Assembly: GCA_015522385.1 (NCBI GenBank)
Contig: WAMJ01000090.1
Location: 1 to 50,888, forward strand
Direction of reading: 5' to 3'
Length of the DNA: 50,888 nucleotides
Origin: Candidatus Heimdallarchaeota archaeon
Lineage (GTDB): Archaea; Asgardarchaeota; Heimdallarchaeia; Heimdallarchaeales; Kariarchaeaceae
The position numbers and the translations under genes are program-made. Of this stretch, positions 40,564 to 48,263 are shown one piece after another. Under the pieces are notes generated by a model. It had not been told where the DNA came from, made no database searches, and saw nothing but the letters and a program-made list of their open reading frames with translations. The first letter of the stretch is position 1. Every line of letters starts with the position of its first letter.

Positions 40564-42360
40564 ATGAAGTCTCTCGCATACCTCATGTTCTACAATCAGA
40601 GGATATACTTTGCTCTGCTCGTGCTCTACACAATCGCTATTGGGCTGCTGGCAGAGTACGTGGTAGACAACCCCGACTACATGTATTCCACGGTCTTTGT
40701 GTTCTCATACATCACCGTCTTCATCAAGCTGATCCGATGGAGGGACAAGTACTACCAGATGTCTCTTGCCATGAAGGCGTTCTATACTGTCTTCATCGTC
40801 GGAATCATCGTCTCTGTCTGGATCATCCTCTTCCTCATCGTCAATGTCATGGAATTCTTTGGGATCAACCTCCTGATCATCTACGTATTCCTCTGGTTCC
40901 TCACCTATTACGTCTTCACCTTCGACACCATCTCACAGTTCGAGTACAGACCACTATTCAGGTCGGAGTTCAGATCCAAGTCCGGCTTCCGCTACCCCCA
41001 CCTCGGGATGTGGATACTCTATGTGGTACTGGGGATCTCCTACTCCTACTTCCGCAAATTCACAGAGTACCTCACGGCACCCGATCCACTCGTGACATCA
41101 ATCTTCATGGTGCTGTACACAGTCCCTCCCCTGCTCGTCCTCAACCAGATCTTCTGGGAACCAACCACCGGTGTGGCCGAGGTGAGAAAGGAGAAGGTGT
41201 ATCGCACTGTGGATCCAAGCACCCCACAGGGTGTAATGGAGGCCTACACCAACGGACAGATCACCCCCGACGAGTACTACACAGAGCTCGCGGGGATGAG
41301 GAAGCAGATAATCGATGCAGATATCATCCCGAGAATACGGTACCTCTCCCACATCATCGAGACCTCGAACGACCTAGGGAAACACGGCAAGAGGGGAAAG
41401 ATACTCATCATGTCACTGCTCCCCAGTCTCCTCGAGAAATGGAGCATCTTCGCACTACTCCCTAAGCACCTACAGAAGCTGTCGCATGATTTCCTCGAGA
41501 TGCTGATTCTGACCGGTGAGATGACCAATGGATGGGAAGAGATCATCCGCCACGAGTACGAGAAGAGAGTCAGTGTCAAGATGAGGTTCAGTGTCTTTCT
41601 GTCCGAGAACCCAGATCCTCCGAAATCAGACTGGATACTCAGGTGGGAGGGCAGGCTCTACAGAGGAAAGAGGGGATTCAAGAAAGCAGGTGAGAAGTAC
41701 CAGCTATGGATAAAGGACAATATTTTCCACGAGAATACTCCATGGGAGCAGGAACTCGAAAACGTCACACTCCGGGTGATGCGGGTATTCTACGGTGTAG
41801 GGAGCAGAAAGGCATGGGGAGCCTCCGTAGATCAGGGGATATTCAACGTCCACGAGTTCGTCGCCCGTGGGAACTTCTCCCGGGACTTCGACCCCTCAAA
41901 GATCAAGAGAACAACCTTCCAGCCTCCACCAATAGAAACGCGTGCCGCACCGCCCAAGGACGAGGAGTACCTCCGTACGTACCTCGAGACAGGGGCATTC
42001 CCAGCCGAGTCAATGCCCAGCCTGAGATCCGAGATCAGGACACAACAGAAGAAGTTACTCAAAGAACAAAAGGTGCACATCGTCACACTACTCGCCGTCA
42101 CAACGGCCACGATCCTGCTGACGACCCTCACTTCCCTCCAGATCTTCAAAGCAACTACTTTCATCTTCATCTTACTCTACATCATATACCACGCAATGCC
42201 GGCATCCGACTCAGCCGTAAAGCATGTCGTAGACCTGAACTTCTCCCAGTTCGACGACAGGGCACCACAGATCCTCGAACAGACATACAAGGACACCTTG
42301 GGCAACACCTTCCTCGTCGTCTACGGATTCGTCCTCATCTACATCATAAGCCTGTTTTAA
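40564..42360 (+). CDS. Polytopic membrane protein of unknown function, tandem copy 2
   Basis: The 598-residue paralogue of the gene at 38506 has the same length and no evident gaps. By eye it is about two-thirds identical in the membrane part and more in the soluble part. The block from LLEKWSIFALLPKHLQ to LEMLILTGEM is unchanged. It has the same layout of N-terminal helices, soluble centre and C-terminal helices ending in YIISLF. The most different stretches are helix one and the hydrophilic region near residues 355-395. The duplication includes the promoter. Both copies look intact, which suggests that both are used. The function is unknown. Confidence 0.85.
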   Translation: MKSLAYLMFYNQRIYFALLVLYTIAIGLLAEYVVDNPDYMYSTVFVFSYITVFIKLIRWRDKYYQMSLAMKAFYTVFIVGIIVSVWIILFLIVNVMEFFGINLLIIYVFLWFLTYYVFTFDTISQFEYRPLFRSEFRSKSGFRYPHLGMWILYVVLGISYSYFRKFTEYLTAPDPLVTSIFMVLYTVPPLLVLNQIFWEPTTGVAEVRKEKVYRTVDPSTPQGVMEAYTNGQITPDEYYTELAGMRKQIIDADIIPRIRYLSHIIETSNDLGKHGKRGKILIMSLLPSLLEKWSIFALLPKHLQKLSHDFLEMLILTGEMTNGWEEIIRHEYEKRVSVKMRFSVFLSENPDPPKSDWILRWEGRLYRGKRGFKKAGEKYQLWIKDNIFHENTPWEQELENVTLRVMRVFYGVGSRKAWGASVDQGIFNVHEFVARGNFSRDFDPSKIKRTTFQPPPIETRAAPPKDEEYLRTYLETGAFPAESMPSLRSEIRTQQKKLLKEQKVHIVTLLAVTTATILLTTLTSLQIFKATTFIFILLYIIYHAMPASDSAVKHVVDLNFSQFDDRAPQILEQTYKDTLGNTFLVVYGFVLIYIISLF

Positions 42361-42625
42361 CTCCCACAGGATCAGTACCGTCGATATCTCCCATCCCAGC
42401 AACAAGGTGAGAACCCGCAATGGGGAGCAGTGATTGTGACCCGTGATGAGAATGACAATCTGATGGCACTACATGACTCCACTAAGATTCATAATCATCT
42501 GAAGAATAAGCGACTCTGTCACTGAATTTTTCAACCATCCCTAGTCATAACTCGGTCTGTAAGATGCAATGCAAATATTCTTGTAAATAGTGTAAAACGT
42601 TGGATATTGAATGTAGGAGGTTTGA

Positions 42626-42710
42626 TGACGGGAGCGAGATTTGAACTCGCGAGTGCAAAGCACAGTAGTTTTCGAGACTACCTCCATGGACCAGGCTCGG
42701 ACATCCCGCC
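42626..42710 (-). tRNA. tRNA-Ser (CGA)
   Basis: This class II tRNA on the minus strand has acceptor GGCGGGA/TCCCGTC (one G-U pair), anticodon stem GTAGT/ACTAC and loop CTCGAAA, so the anticodon is CGA. The long variable arm is GTGC-TTT-GCAC and the T arm GCGAG-TTCAAAT-CTCGC. There is no intron and no CCA is encoded. The discriminator reads A, where archaeal tRNA-Ser usually has G. Confidence 0.93.
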
Positions 42711-42742
42711 GTATTTTTTTACACTCTGTGGAGTGTTTAGTT

Positions 42743-43006
42743 TTATGAGACTGGTATTTCCAGTCTTGTTATTGCCTGCCACAGCAGAGTTCTTGCGTGG
42801 TACGGGCAGTTTGGATCGGTTGTTGTCTCGTCGAGGAGTTCGATCGCGTTAGTGGCGCGCAGGTTTAGATCCATGCTCTCATCCTGTAGAGTATCGATGC
42901 TTTTGGTTGCTGCCTTTCTAATATTGCGTGGGACTGAGTTGTCGTCTGCAATCATGGTTAATATCTGAATAGCTTCACTGATTTGGTTCTGAACTTCTGT
43001 GGACAT
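42743..43006 (-). CDS. UPF0147 family protein
   Basis: The 87-residue helical protein matches UPF0147, a small archaeal family of unknown function. It has QISEAIQILTMIADDNSVPRN, then IRKAATKSIDTL and LDETTTDPNCPYHARTLLWQ, both characteristic. ATG 43006 is chosen because GAGGTGA lies 5-6 nt upstream; six extra codons are open in frame. It is one of the few genes here with a clear Shine-Dalgarno leader instead of a leaderless start. Confidence 0.9.
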   Translation of the reverse strand: MSTEVQNQISEAIQILTMIADDNSVPRNIRKAATKSIDTLQDESMDLNLRATNAIELLDETTTDPNCPYHARTLLWQAITRLEIPVS

Positions 43007-43404
43007 AAAGTTCACCTCTGACATCGAGAATTACATTCTCATACTATGGTTGATTTTTCTCATTTTAATATTATAGGTATGTTTCAGGTGAAAAAGCCAT
43101 TTGGGGTATTTGTCTTATTCTGGGCTGAGATTTGGTCTGTTATAATCTCTTGTTGCTGGATATTTGGTGTTTTGGTATAGGTTCTCTTCATGGCGGTGTT
43201 TGTTGTTGTTCTGGGTGTTCTTGCTGTTAGTTCTGTGGCGTTATATCTGCAGGATTTGGCTGTTAGTTTTGTGGTGTTAGTTCTGTAGGTTCTGGGTCTT
43301 ATTTCTGCAAGATCCGGCTGTAGGCTCTTGCTGTATATTCCGCAGGATATCTCTTCTGCGGTTTGCTATGGGTTGTTTGATTACAGGTGAGGATGTATAA
43401 TCTC
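43007..43404. other. Gene-free 400-bp interval with T/G-rich repeats
   Basis: No convincing gene lies between the UPF0147 start and the Taw1 stop. The interval contains the repeat array at 43223-43361 and T/G-rich sequence around it. An A/T-rich CATTTTAATA at 43061-43070 (minus TATTAAAATG) may be the UPF0147 promoter. Confidence 0.6.
43223..43361. repeat. Degenerate 18/36-nt tandem repeats with TTCTGYRGG core
   Basis: Two 36-nt units at 43223 and 43259 agree at 29 of 36 positions by hand count and each begins GCTGTTAGTT. They split into 18-nt halves around a core like TTCTGTGG or ATCTGCAGG. Further core copies follow at 43281, 43303, 43338 and 43353. The array lies between the taw1 stop and the UPF0147 promoter. 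Confidence 0.7.
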
Positions 43405-44427
43405 TCATTCCCGCTTGAGGTATCTCCACGGGTGGTCCTGTTCTGCGATGAGTACGGCGCATGAGCTCGGGGCTTCGTCGATGATTTGTAGTCTTCCCTC
43501 GCTGTGGTCGACGATTTCCTGTGCGAATTCTCTCATGTCCTCGATTGCAGGCATTCTCTCGTATCCGTAATTTGATCTGGCGTCTCCTACGCTGACGAAT
43601 CCCTTGCCTTCGAGGAAGTGAGCTTTTGCTCTGAAGAATATATCCATGTATTTCTCTGGGTGTGACATATTCTTGTCCTTGACGAGGGTCATCCTGACGA
43701 CCTTCCTTGTGTCGAGTTCGGCCATGACGTCGACGGTTCTGTTGAAGTTCTCCCAAGCTCTCTTGGGGTTGAATGGTCTGGTTATTGCTGAGTGTATTTC
43801 CTGTGTTGGTCCCGCTGCTGTGAGGTAGAGTTGAGTGGGTAGGTTTTCGAGTTTTTCGAGAACTTCTGGGTTTGTCCCGTTGGTGACGAGGAATGTTGTC
43901 ATGTTGAGATCGTGGCATACTTGGATGAACTCGTCGAGGTGCTTGTAGAGAGTCGGTTCTCCTGACAGAGAGATGGCGACGTGTCTTGGTGTCTGAGCGT
44001 CCTCCCAGTGTTTTCGGTCTACTTTAGGGTTTCCTCCATATCCTGAGAGGAGTTTCTGCTGTCCTCTGATCATCTCCCTAACGAGCCAGTCGGGTGCGTC
44101 GTGCTCGATGTCGTCCATGCTGTCTCCGGAGGCGTAGCTGGAGCTTCTCCAGCAGAAGAGGCATCTCTCTGTGCACCACGTGAGAGCGGGAGACACCTGC
44201 ATGCAGAATGCAGAGTCTATTCCGTAGAAGGTGTGCTTGTAGCACTGTCCTTGGTTCAGCATGTCCTTCTTTGTCCAGTGGCACAGCTTGACTCCGCTGT
44301 GCCTTCCTGCGAGGAAGTACTGCTGTTTTTCTAGGGTCTGTTTGAGCTCCTTGTCCATCCCGACCTTGAGTTCGATGGTGTGTTCTGCCACGATTTTCTT
44401 TACACGTATGAATTTATTAATCTTCAT
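43405..44427 (-). CDS. taw1: tRNA 4-demethylwyosine synthase Taw1 (TYW1)
   Basis: This radical SAM enzyme makes the tricyclic base of wyosine at G37 of tRNA-Phe, using pyruvate. The 340-residue protein has the radical SAM motif C85-TER-C89-LF-C92 (CX3CX2C) and the second cluster cysteines C49, C62 and C75 (CX12CX12C), both as in archaeal TYW1. The lysine-containing GVKLCHW and the LSGEPTLYKHLDEF and FLVTNGTNPE segments also fit. The frame extends 40 codons further upstream without similarity. ATG 44427 stands 30 nt from the shared TATA element at 44446-44458, so it is chosen. Confidence 0.95.
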   Translation of the reverse strand: MKINKFIRVKKIVAEHTIELKVGMDKELKQTLEKQQYFLAGRHSGVKLCHWTKKDMLNQGQCYKHTFYGIDSAFCMQVSPALTWCTERCLFCWRSSSYASGDSMDDIEHDAPDWLVREMIRGQQKLLSGYGGNPKVDRKHWEDAQTPRHVAISLSGEPTLYKHLDEFIQVCHDLNMTTFLVTNGTNPEVLEKLENLPTQLYLTAAGPTQEIHSAITRPFNPKRAWENFNRTVDVMAELDTRKVVRMTLVKDKNMSHPEKYMDIFFRAKAHFLEGKGFVSVGDARSNYGYERMPAIEDMREFAQEIVDHSEGRLQIIDEAPSSCAVLIAEQDHPWRYLKRE

Positions 44428-44445
44428 TTCGGTCGTGGTAGGACA

Positions 44446-44458
44446 ATTCATATAGAAT
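44446..44458. promoter_or_regulatory. Near-palindromic TATA element shared by taw1 and meaB
   Basis: ATTCATATAGAAT has inverted arms ATTC and GAAT around a TATA centre. Its middle base, 44452, is exactly 25 nt from the taw1 ATG (44427) and 25 nt from the meaB GTG (44477). It reads as a TATA box on either strand, so both leaderless transcripts could start from one element. Confidence 0.6.
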
Positions 44459-44476
44459 GGGTGGTGTGTAGGAGCT

Positions 44477-45412
44477 GTGAGTAATTTTGAGCGGATTCTG
44501 GACGGTCTTCGGTCGGGTGATCGTCGGATGCTTGCCCGTGGGATCACGCACGTGGAGAACGGGAGCGAGGTTGGTCGTCGACTGGCGGAGGCACTGGTCG
44601 TTCAGGACTCCTCGATTCCTGTGATCGGGGTGACGGGTCCTCCTGGTGCGGGGAAGTCGACGATCGTCGACCGTTTGATCCGGAGTTACCGTGACGCTGG
44701 TCTGACGGTCGGGGTGGTGGCGGTTGATCCTTCGAGCCCGTTCTCGCATGGAGCCATTCTGGGTGACCGTATCCGTATGCTTCAGAGCACGTCGGACGAG
44801 GGGGTGTACATCCGGAGTATGGCGACTCGTGGTCATCTCGGCGGTCTGAACTCGGTGATCTTCGAGGTGCTGAATCTGTACCGGGCGTTCGGCTTCGACC
44901 GTGTCCTCGTGGAGACGGTTGGTGCAGGTCAGTCCGAGATCGACGTGATGAAGTACTGCCAGACGACGGTGGTGGTCTCGGTTCCTGGGCTTGGTGACGG
45001 TATCCAGATGCTCAAGGCGGGTATACTGGAGATCGCGGACGTCTTCGTTGTGAACAAGGCAGACCTTCCGGGCGCGGAGCAGATCAGGTCACAGATAACG
45101 AACCTGCTACACCTGTCAGCGGAGGAGAGGGAATGGACGCCCCCTGTGGTCGCGGTATCTGCGCTTCAGGGCACGGGGCAGGAGGAGCTTCTTCGCTCTC
45201 TGGATCGGCACCACGAGTACCTGATGAGCTCTGGTAGGGGTGTGGAGAAGCTGGTCGTGCAGATCTCCGAGACGATCCTTCAGGAGGTCGTGCAGCGTTA
45301 CGAGCAGTCGCTGCGATCCGAGGCGTTGGGGCTTGCCCGGCAGGTTCTGGGGGGTTCGATCACGCTGGGGGAGTCGCTCGTTCGTCTGGAGGAGGCGGGT
45401 CGTGGTGGCTGA
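44477..45412 (+). CDS. meaB: MeaB/ArgK-type GTPase, methylmalonyl-CoA mutase chaperone
   Basis: MeaB protects and reloads B12-dependent acyl-CoA mutases. The 311-residue G3E GTPase has P-loop GPPGAGKST, the VDPSSPFSHGAILGDRIRM segment, the RSMATRGHLGGL switch, ETVGAGQSE and NKAD. A C-terminal dimerisation arm follows. No mutase gene is in the window, so the partner is elsewhere. The GTG start is 30 nt from the shared TATA element. The stop is overlapped by 11 bases by the yggS start. Confidence 0.93.
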   Translation: MSNFERILDGLRSGDRRMLARGITHVENGSEVGRRLAEALVVQDSSIPVIGVTGPPGAGKSTIVDRLIRSYRDAGLTVGVVAVDPSSPFSHGAILGDRIRMLQSTSDEGVYIRSMATRGHLGGLNSVIFEVLNLYRAFGFDRVLVETVGAGQSEIDVMKYCQTTVVVSVPGLGDGIQMLKAGILEIADVFVVNKADLPGAEQIRSQITNLLHLSAEEREWTPPVVAVSALQGTGQEELLRSLDRHHEYLMSSGRGVEKLVVQISETILQEVVQRYEQSLRSEALGLARQVLGGSITLGESLVRLEEAGRGG

Positions 45413-46073
45413 TCACTCCGAGGAGCTTGTCGCCCGTGTGTCTGACCGCCTGAGCTCCGTGCTCTCCGAGATCGAGAGCTACTGCGACGAGCTGGGCAGA
45501 TCCTGTCCCACGCTGGTCGCTGTCTCGAAGACGAGACCCCCTGAGTACATCACTGCCGCCTACGACTGCGGTCACCGGGACTTCGGGGAGAACTACGCAC
45601 AGGAGCTGGTTCACAAGGCCCGTCAGCTGGACCTGCCCGTCCGCTGGCACTTCATCGGGCACCTGCAGAGGAGGAACGTCCCTGCGGTCTCCTCGGTGGC
45701 GGACGTCGTTCATGCTGTCGACAGCACCCGTGTCCTCGACCGGCTGAAGCGGGTGGGGTACAGCTCTCCCGTGATGATCCAAGTGAACATCAGCGAGGAG
45801 CTCAGCAAGTCGGGCGTGCCCCCGGAGGAGGTGGGTGATCTGGTCCAGCACGGTAGGGATATAGGACTGGACGTCCGGGGTCTGATGGTCATCGGTGCGG
45901 TCTCATGGACTGAGGAAGAGCAGGTTGAAGCGTTCAGTCGCGTCGCCCATATGGTCTCCGATCTTTCGCTGGATTATCTTTCCGCTGGGATGAGCGGAGA
46001 CTGGAAGAGTGCGGTACGAGCGGGTAGCACCCACGTCAGAATTGGCACTGCAATCTTTGGGTCGCGAGAGTGA
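45402..46073 (+). CDS. yggS: PLP homeostasis protein, YggS/PLPBP family
   Basis: The YggS family binds pyridoxal phosphate without known catalysis and keeps B6 and amino-acid balance. The 223-residue protein has the PLP lysine K43 in LVAVSKTRP, FGENYAQELV, RWHFIGHLQRRN and a C-terminal LSAGMSGDWKSAVRAGSTHVR followed by GTAIFGSRE, all conserved. GTG 45402 has GGAGG 6 nt upstream. GTG 45405 is nearly equal. The gene overlaps the end of meaB, so translation is coupled. This is an unusual pairing, because yggS usually lies near proC or cell-division genes in bacteria. Confidence 0.9.
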   Translation: MVADHSEELVARVSDRLSSVLSEIESYCDELGRSCPTLVAVSKTRPPEYITAAYDCGHRDFGENYAQELVHKARQLDLPVRWHFIGHLQRRNVPAVSSVADVVHAVDSTRVLDRLKRVGYSSPVMIQVNISEELSKSGVPPEEVGDLVQHGRDIGLDVRGLMVIGAVSWTEEEQVEAFSRVAHMVSDLSLDYLSAGMSGDWKSAVRAGSTHVRIGTAIFGSRE

Positions 46074-46125
46074 AGGTTTTATAGAATAAACGCTAGATTC
46101 AGATATAGTCCCTGAGCTGAAGTCA

Positions 46126-46875
46126 ATGAAACCGCACGTGATCTTCGTCGACCTTCACGGTGTCATCGTGAACTCCAAGCTGATCTTCCAGAAGTACCGA
46201 CAGCTCACGATCCGTCACCTCATGGACGACTTCGATCTGCAGGAAGAGTCCGCTACCCAGAGGTATGACTCGGCATACAGCACGTGGGAGACGAAGGCAT
46301 ACAGCTTTCTCCGGGACAGCAAGACCCCGAAGGAGGGGGAGAAGTTTCTCGATTTCCTTCGGAAGAACGATGAGGTCTTCTCGGAGTGCCTATACTCGGG
46401 TCTCGACACCTCGGACGTGGATGGCGGCAATCTCCGCCATAGACCGTTTGAGTACAACGTAGCCTGCCGGATCGAGGCGCTCTACCCTGAGGTACGTGAT
46501 ATCCTGAATGAGCTCACCGAGGAGGGTTACGTGCTTCACGCTGCCAGCTCGAATTTCTCGGGGCACATCAAGGGCATCCTTAGAGCCAACATGATCGAGC
46601 ATCTTTTCGACTCCGTCATTGGCTTCGACGATGTGGCCTCGACCAAACACACCCTGCAGTTCTACAAGCGCATGCTCAAGCAGACGAGGACAGCTCCGTC
46701 GGATGCGATCATGCTAGGGAACTCATTGCACGAGATTCTCAAGCCTAGGAGGCTGGGGATGACCACCGTGCACGTGAACCGTGAGCGAAAAGTCCCCCAT
46801 GACGTCCAGAGGCTCGCTACCATTCGCTTAAGAAATCTACGTTCTCTCCCGCTGAAACTTGAGAATCTGAAGTAG
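46126..46875 (+). CDS. HAD-superfamily protein with altered motifs
   Basis: The 249-residue protein has a Rossmann-like HAD layout. Motif I is FVDLHGVIV, where the usual second Asp of DxDGT is His. Motif II is HAASSN, and a lysine in STKHTLQFYKRML could be motif III. Motif IV is IMLGNSLHEI instead of GDxxxD, so the metal-binding acid is an Asn. The nucleophile Asp is kept but acid and metal ligands are changed, so phosphatase activity is doubtful. TTTTATAG at 46077 gives a leader of about 21 nt. The substrate is unknown. Confidence 0.75.
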   Translation: MKPHVIFVDLHGVIVNSKLIFQKYRQLTIRHLMDDFDLQEESATQRYDSAYSTWETKAYSFLRDSKTPKEGEKFLDFLRKNDEVFSECLYSGLDTSDVDGGNLRHRPFEYNVACRIEALYPEVRDILNELTEEGYVLHAASSNFSGHIKGILRANMIEHLFDSVIGFDDVASTKHTLQFYKRMLKQTRTAPSDAIMLGNSLHEILKPRRLGMTTVHVNRERKVPHDVQRLATIRLRNLRSLPLKLENLK

Positions 46876-46942
46876 TGTCACAGACAATTTTATGACCATA
46901 TAACAATTTATTTTTAACTCGGAATTCTCACTCGCGGAATTA

Positions 46943-48010
46943 ATGAGCAATACTGTACTCGTGAACGGTACCGGTACAATCGGTGAACCGTTGATCTCAC
47001 TGCTTCTCGGAATCAAGAAAGAACTCGGCATTGACGAGGTTCTCTTCTACAAACACACCGCAAGGCTCACCGACCGGCCGATGCTCTCCAGCCTTGTCCG
47101 CAGGGGTGGACAGATGGTTGTCGAAGCGGGCAGAGAGTCCCAGTTCAGGGAGCTGGATCTCGAGCCCTCCATGACTCTCGACGACGCGCTCAAGCAGGCT
47201 GACGTCGTCATCGATGCGACCAAGGAGGGTGTGGGGATGTACAACAAGGAGCACTACTACTCCAAGTACGAGGACTCCATCAAGGGATTCATGGCACAGG
47301 GCTCTGAGTCACAGTTCGGCAAGATATACGCCTCGGGAATCAACGAGGAGATCTTCACCAAGGGCAAGTACGAGAAGTACGTGCAGATTGCCTCCTGCAA
47401 CACCCACGCCGCTGCTGCCGCGGTGAAGCACTTTGGCTTCGCCAACGGTGTGAACAACCTCGACCACGCGGATCTCACCTTCATCAGGAGGGCCAGTGAT
47501 GTCTCCCAGAACAAGAGTGTGCCTGCTCCCGAGATCACAAAGGCCAAGTACGACAAGTTCGGGACCCACCACGCCAAGGACGTTCACAGACTGTTCACAA
47601 CCCTCGGGCACGACATTGACGTATTCAGCACAGCTCTGAAGGTCAACTCACAGTACATGCACACGCTGTCCGCTCACTTCACCCTGAAGAAGGAGATGAG
47701 CAAGGAGGACATTCTCCAGATCATCCATGACATCCCGCAGCTGGCGATCACCAACAAGACCTCGGTCAACCAGGTCTTCTCTTTTGGCAGGGACCACGGC
47801 TACTACGGCAGGATCCTAAATCAGTCGGTCATCGTCGAGCCCTCTATCGCCGTCAATGGGCGGAACCTCTACTTCTGGAGCATGACCCCGCAGGACGGGA
47901 ACTCCATCCTCAGCAGCGTCAGGGCAGCACTGTACTACCTGTACGAGGACAGGGAGAGAGTCGATGAGCTCATGGGGGCCACCTCCCCGTGGCTCTTCGA
48001 TGAGGTCTGA
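46943..48010 (+). CDS. gap: Archaeal (type II) glyceraldehyde-3-phosphate dehydrogenase-like protein
   Basis: The 355-residue protein has the Rossmann start VLVNGTGTIGEPL, the active-site cysteine C152 in IASCNTHAAAAAV, LTFIRRASD and HH (209-210) in FGTHHAKDVHRLF. This is the pattern of archaeal GAPDH. Standard type II enzymes read SCNTTGLCR and HHGPDV at these points, so the sequence after the Cys and the HH differs. It may be a diverged paralogue or a relative acting on another aldehyde phosphate. A TTTAACT box at 46913 lies 30 nt before the ATG. No other glycolytic gene is in the window. Confidence 0.75.
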   Translation: MSNTVLVNGTGTIGEPLISLLLGIKKELGIDEVLFYKHTARLTDRPMLSSLVRRGGQMVVEAGRESQFRELDLEPSMTLDDALKQADVVIDATKEGVGMYNKEHYYSKYEDSIKGFMAQGSESQFGKIYASGINEEIFTKGKYEKYVQIASCNTHAAAAAVKHFGFANGVNNLDHADLTFIRRASDVSQNKSVPAPEITKAKYDKFGTHHAKDVHRLFTTLGHDIDVFSTALKVNSQYMHTLSAHFTLKKEMSKEDILQIIHDIPQLAITNKTSVNQVFSFGRDHGYYGRILNQSVIVEPSIAVNGRNLYFWSMTPQDGNSILSSVRAALYYLYEDRERVDELMGATSPWLFDEV

Positions 48011-48263
48011 TAATCAGGTTAGTTCTGGTATTGCACAAGAGGTTACCCCTCCTTTTTGATACTGACCCTCCTGTTCTTCTTTCATACTGTATAGCTCCCC
48101 TATTAGTGGTCTTAAGTGCAAGTACTCATTCGAGCTCTCCTGATATCCACTTGGGGTTGATATGGGACGTTCCTCGTTTCAGAGCGTAGGTGCTCATGGG
48201 GGAGTCTCAGCGGACGTCAAGTTTATTCAATACAATTATTAACCCCCACGACTATTTCTATCT

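Noticed and set aside
43277..43918. 213-residue minus-strand ORF overlapping taw1
   Set aside because: It is an Arg/Gln-rich shadow frame of taw1 running into the repeat array.
45240..45401. N-terminal extension of YggS inside meaB
   Set aside because: The residues are Arg/Ser-rich and without similarity; GTG 45402 has a good Shine-Dalgarno site.
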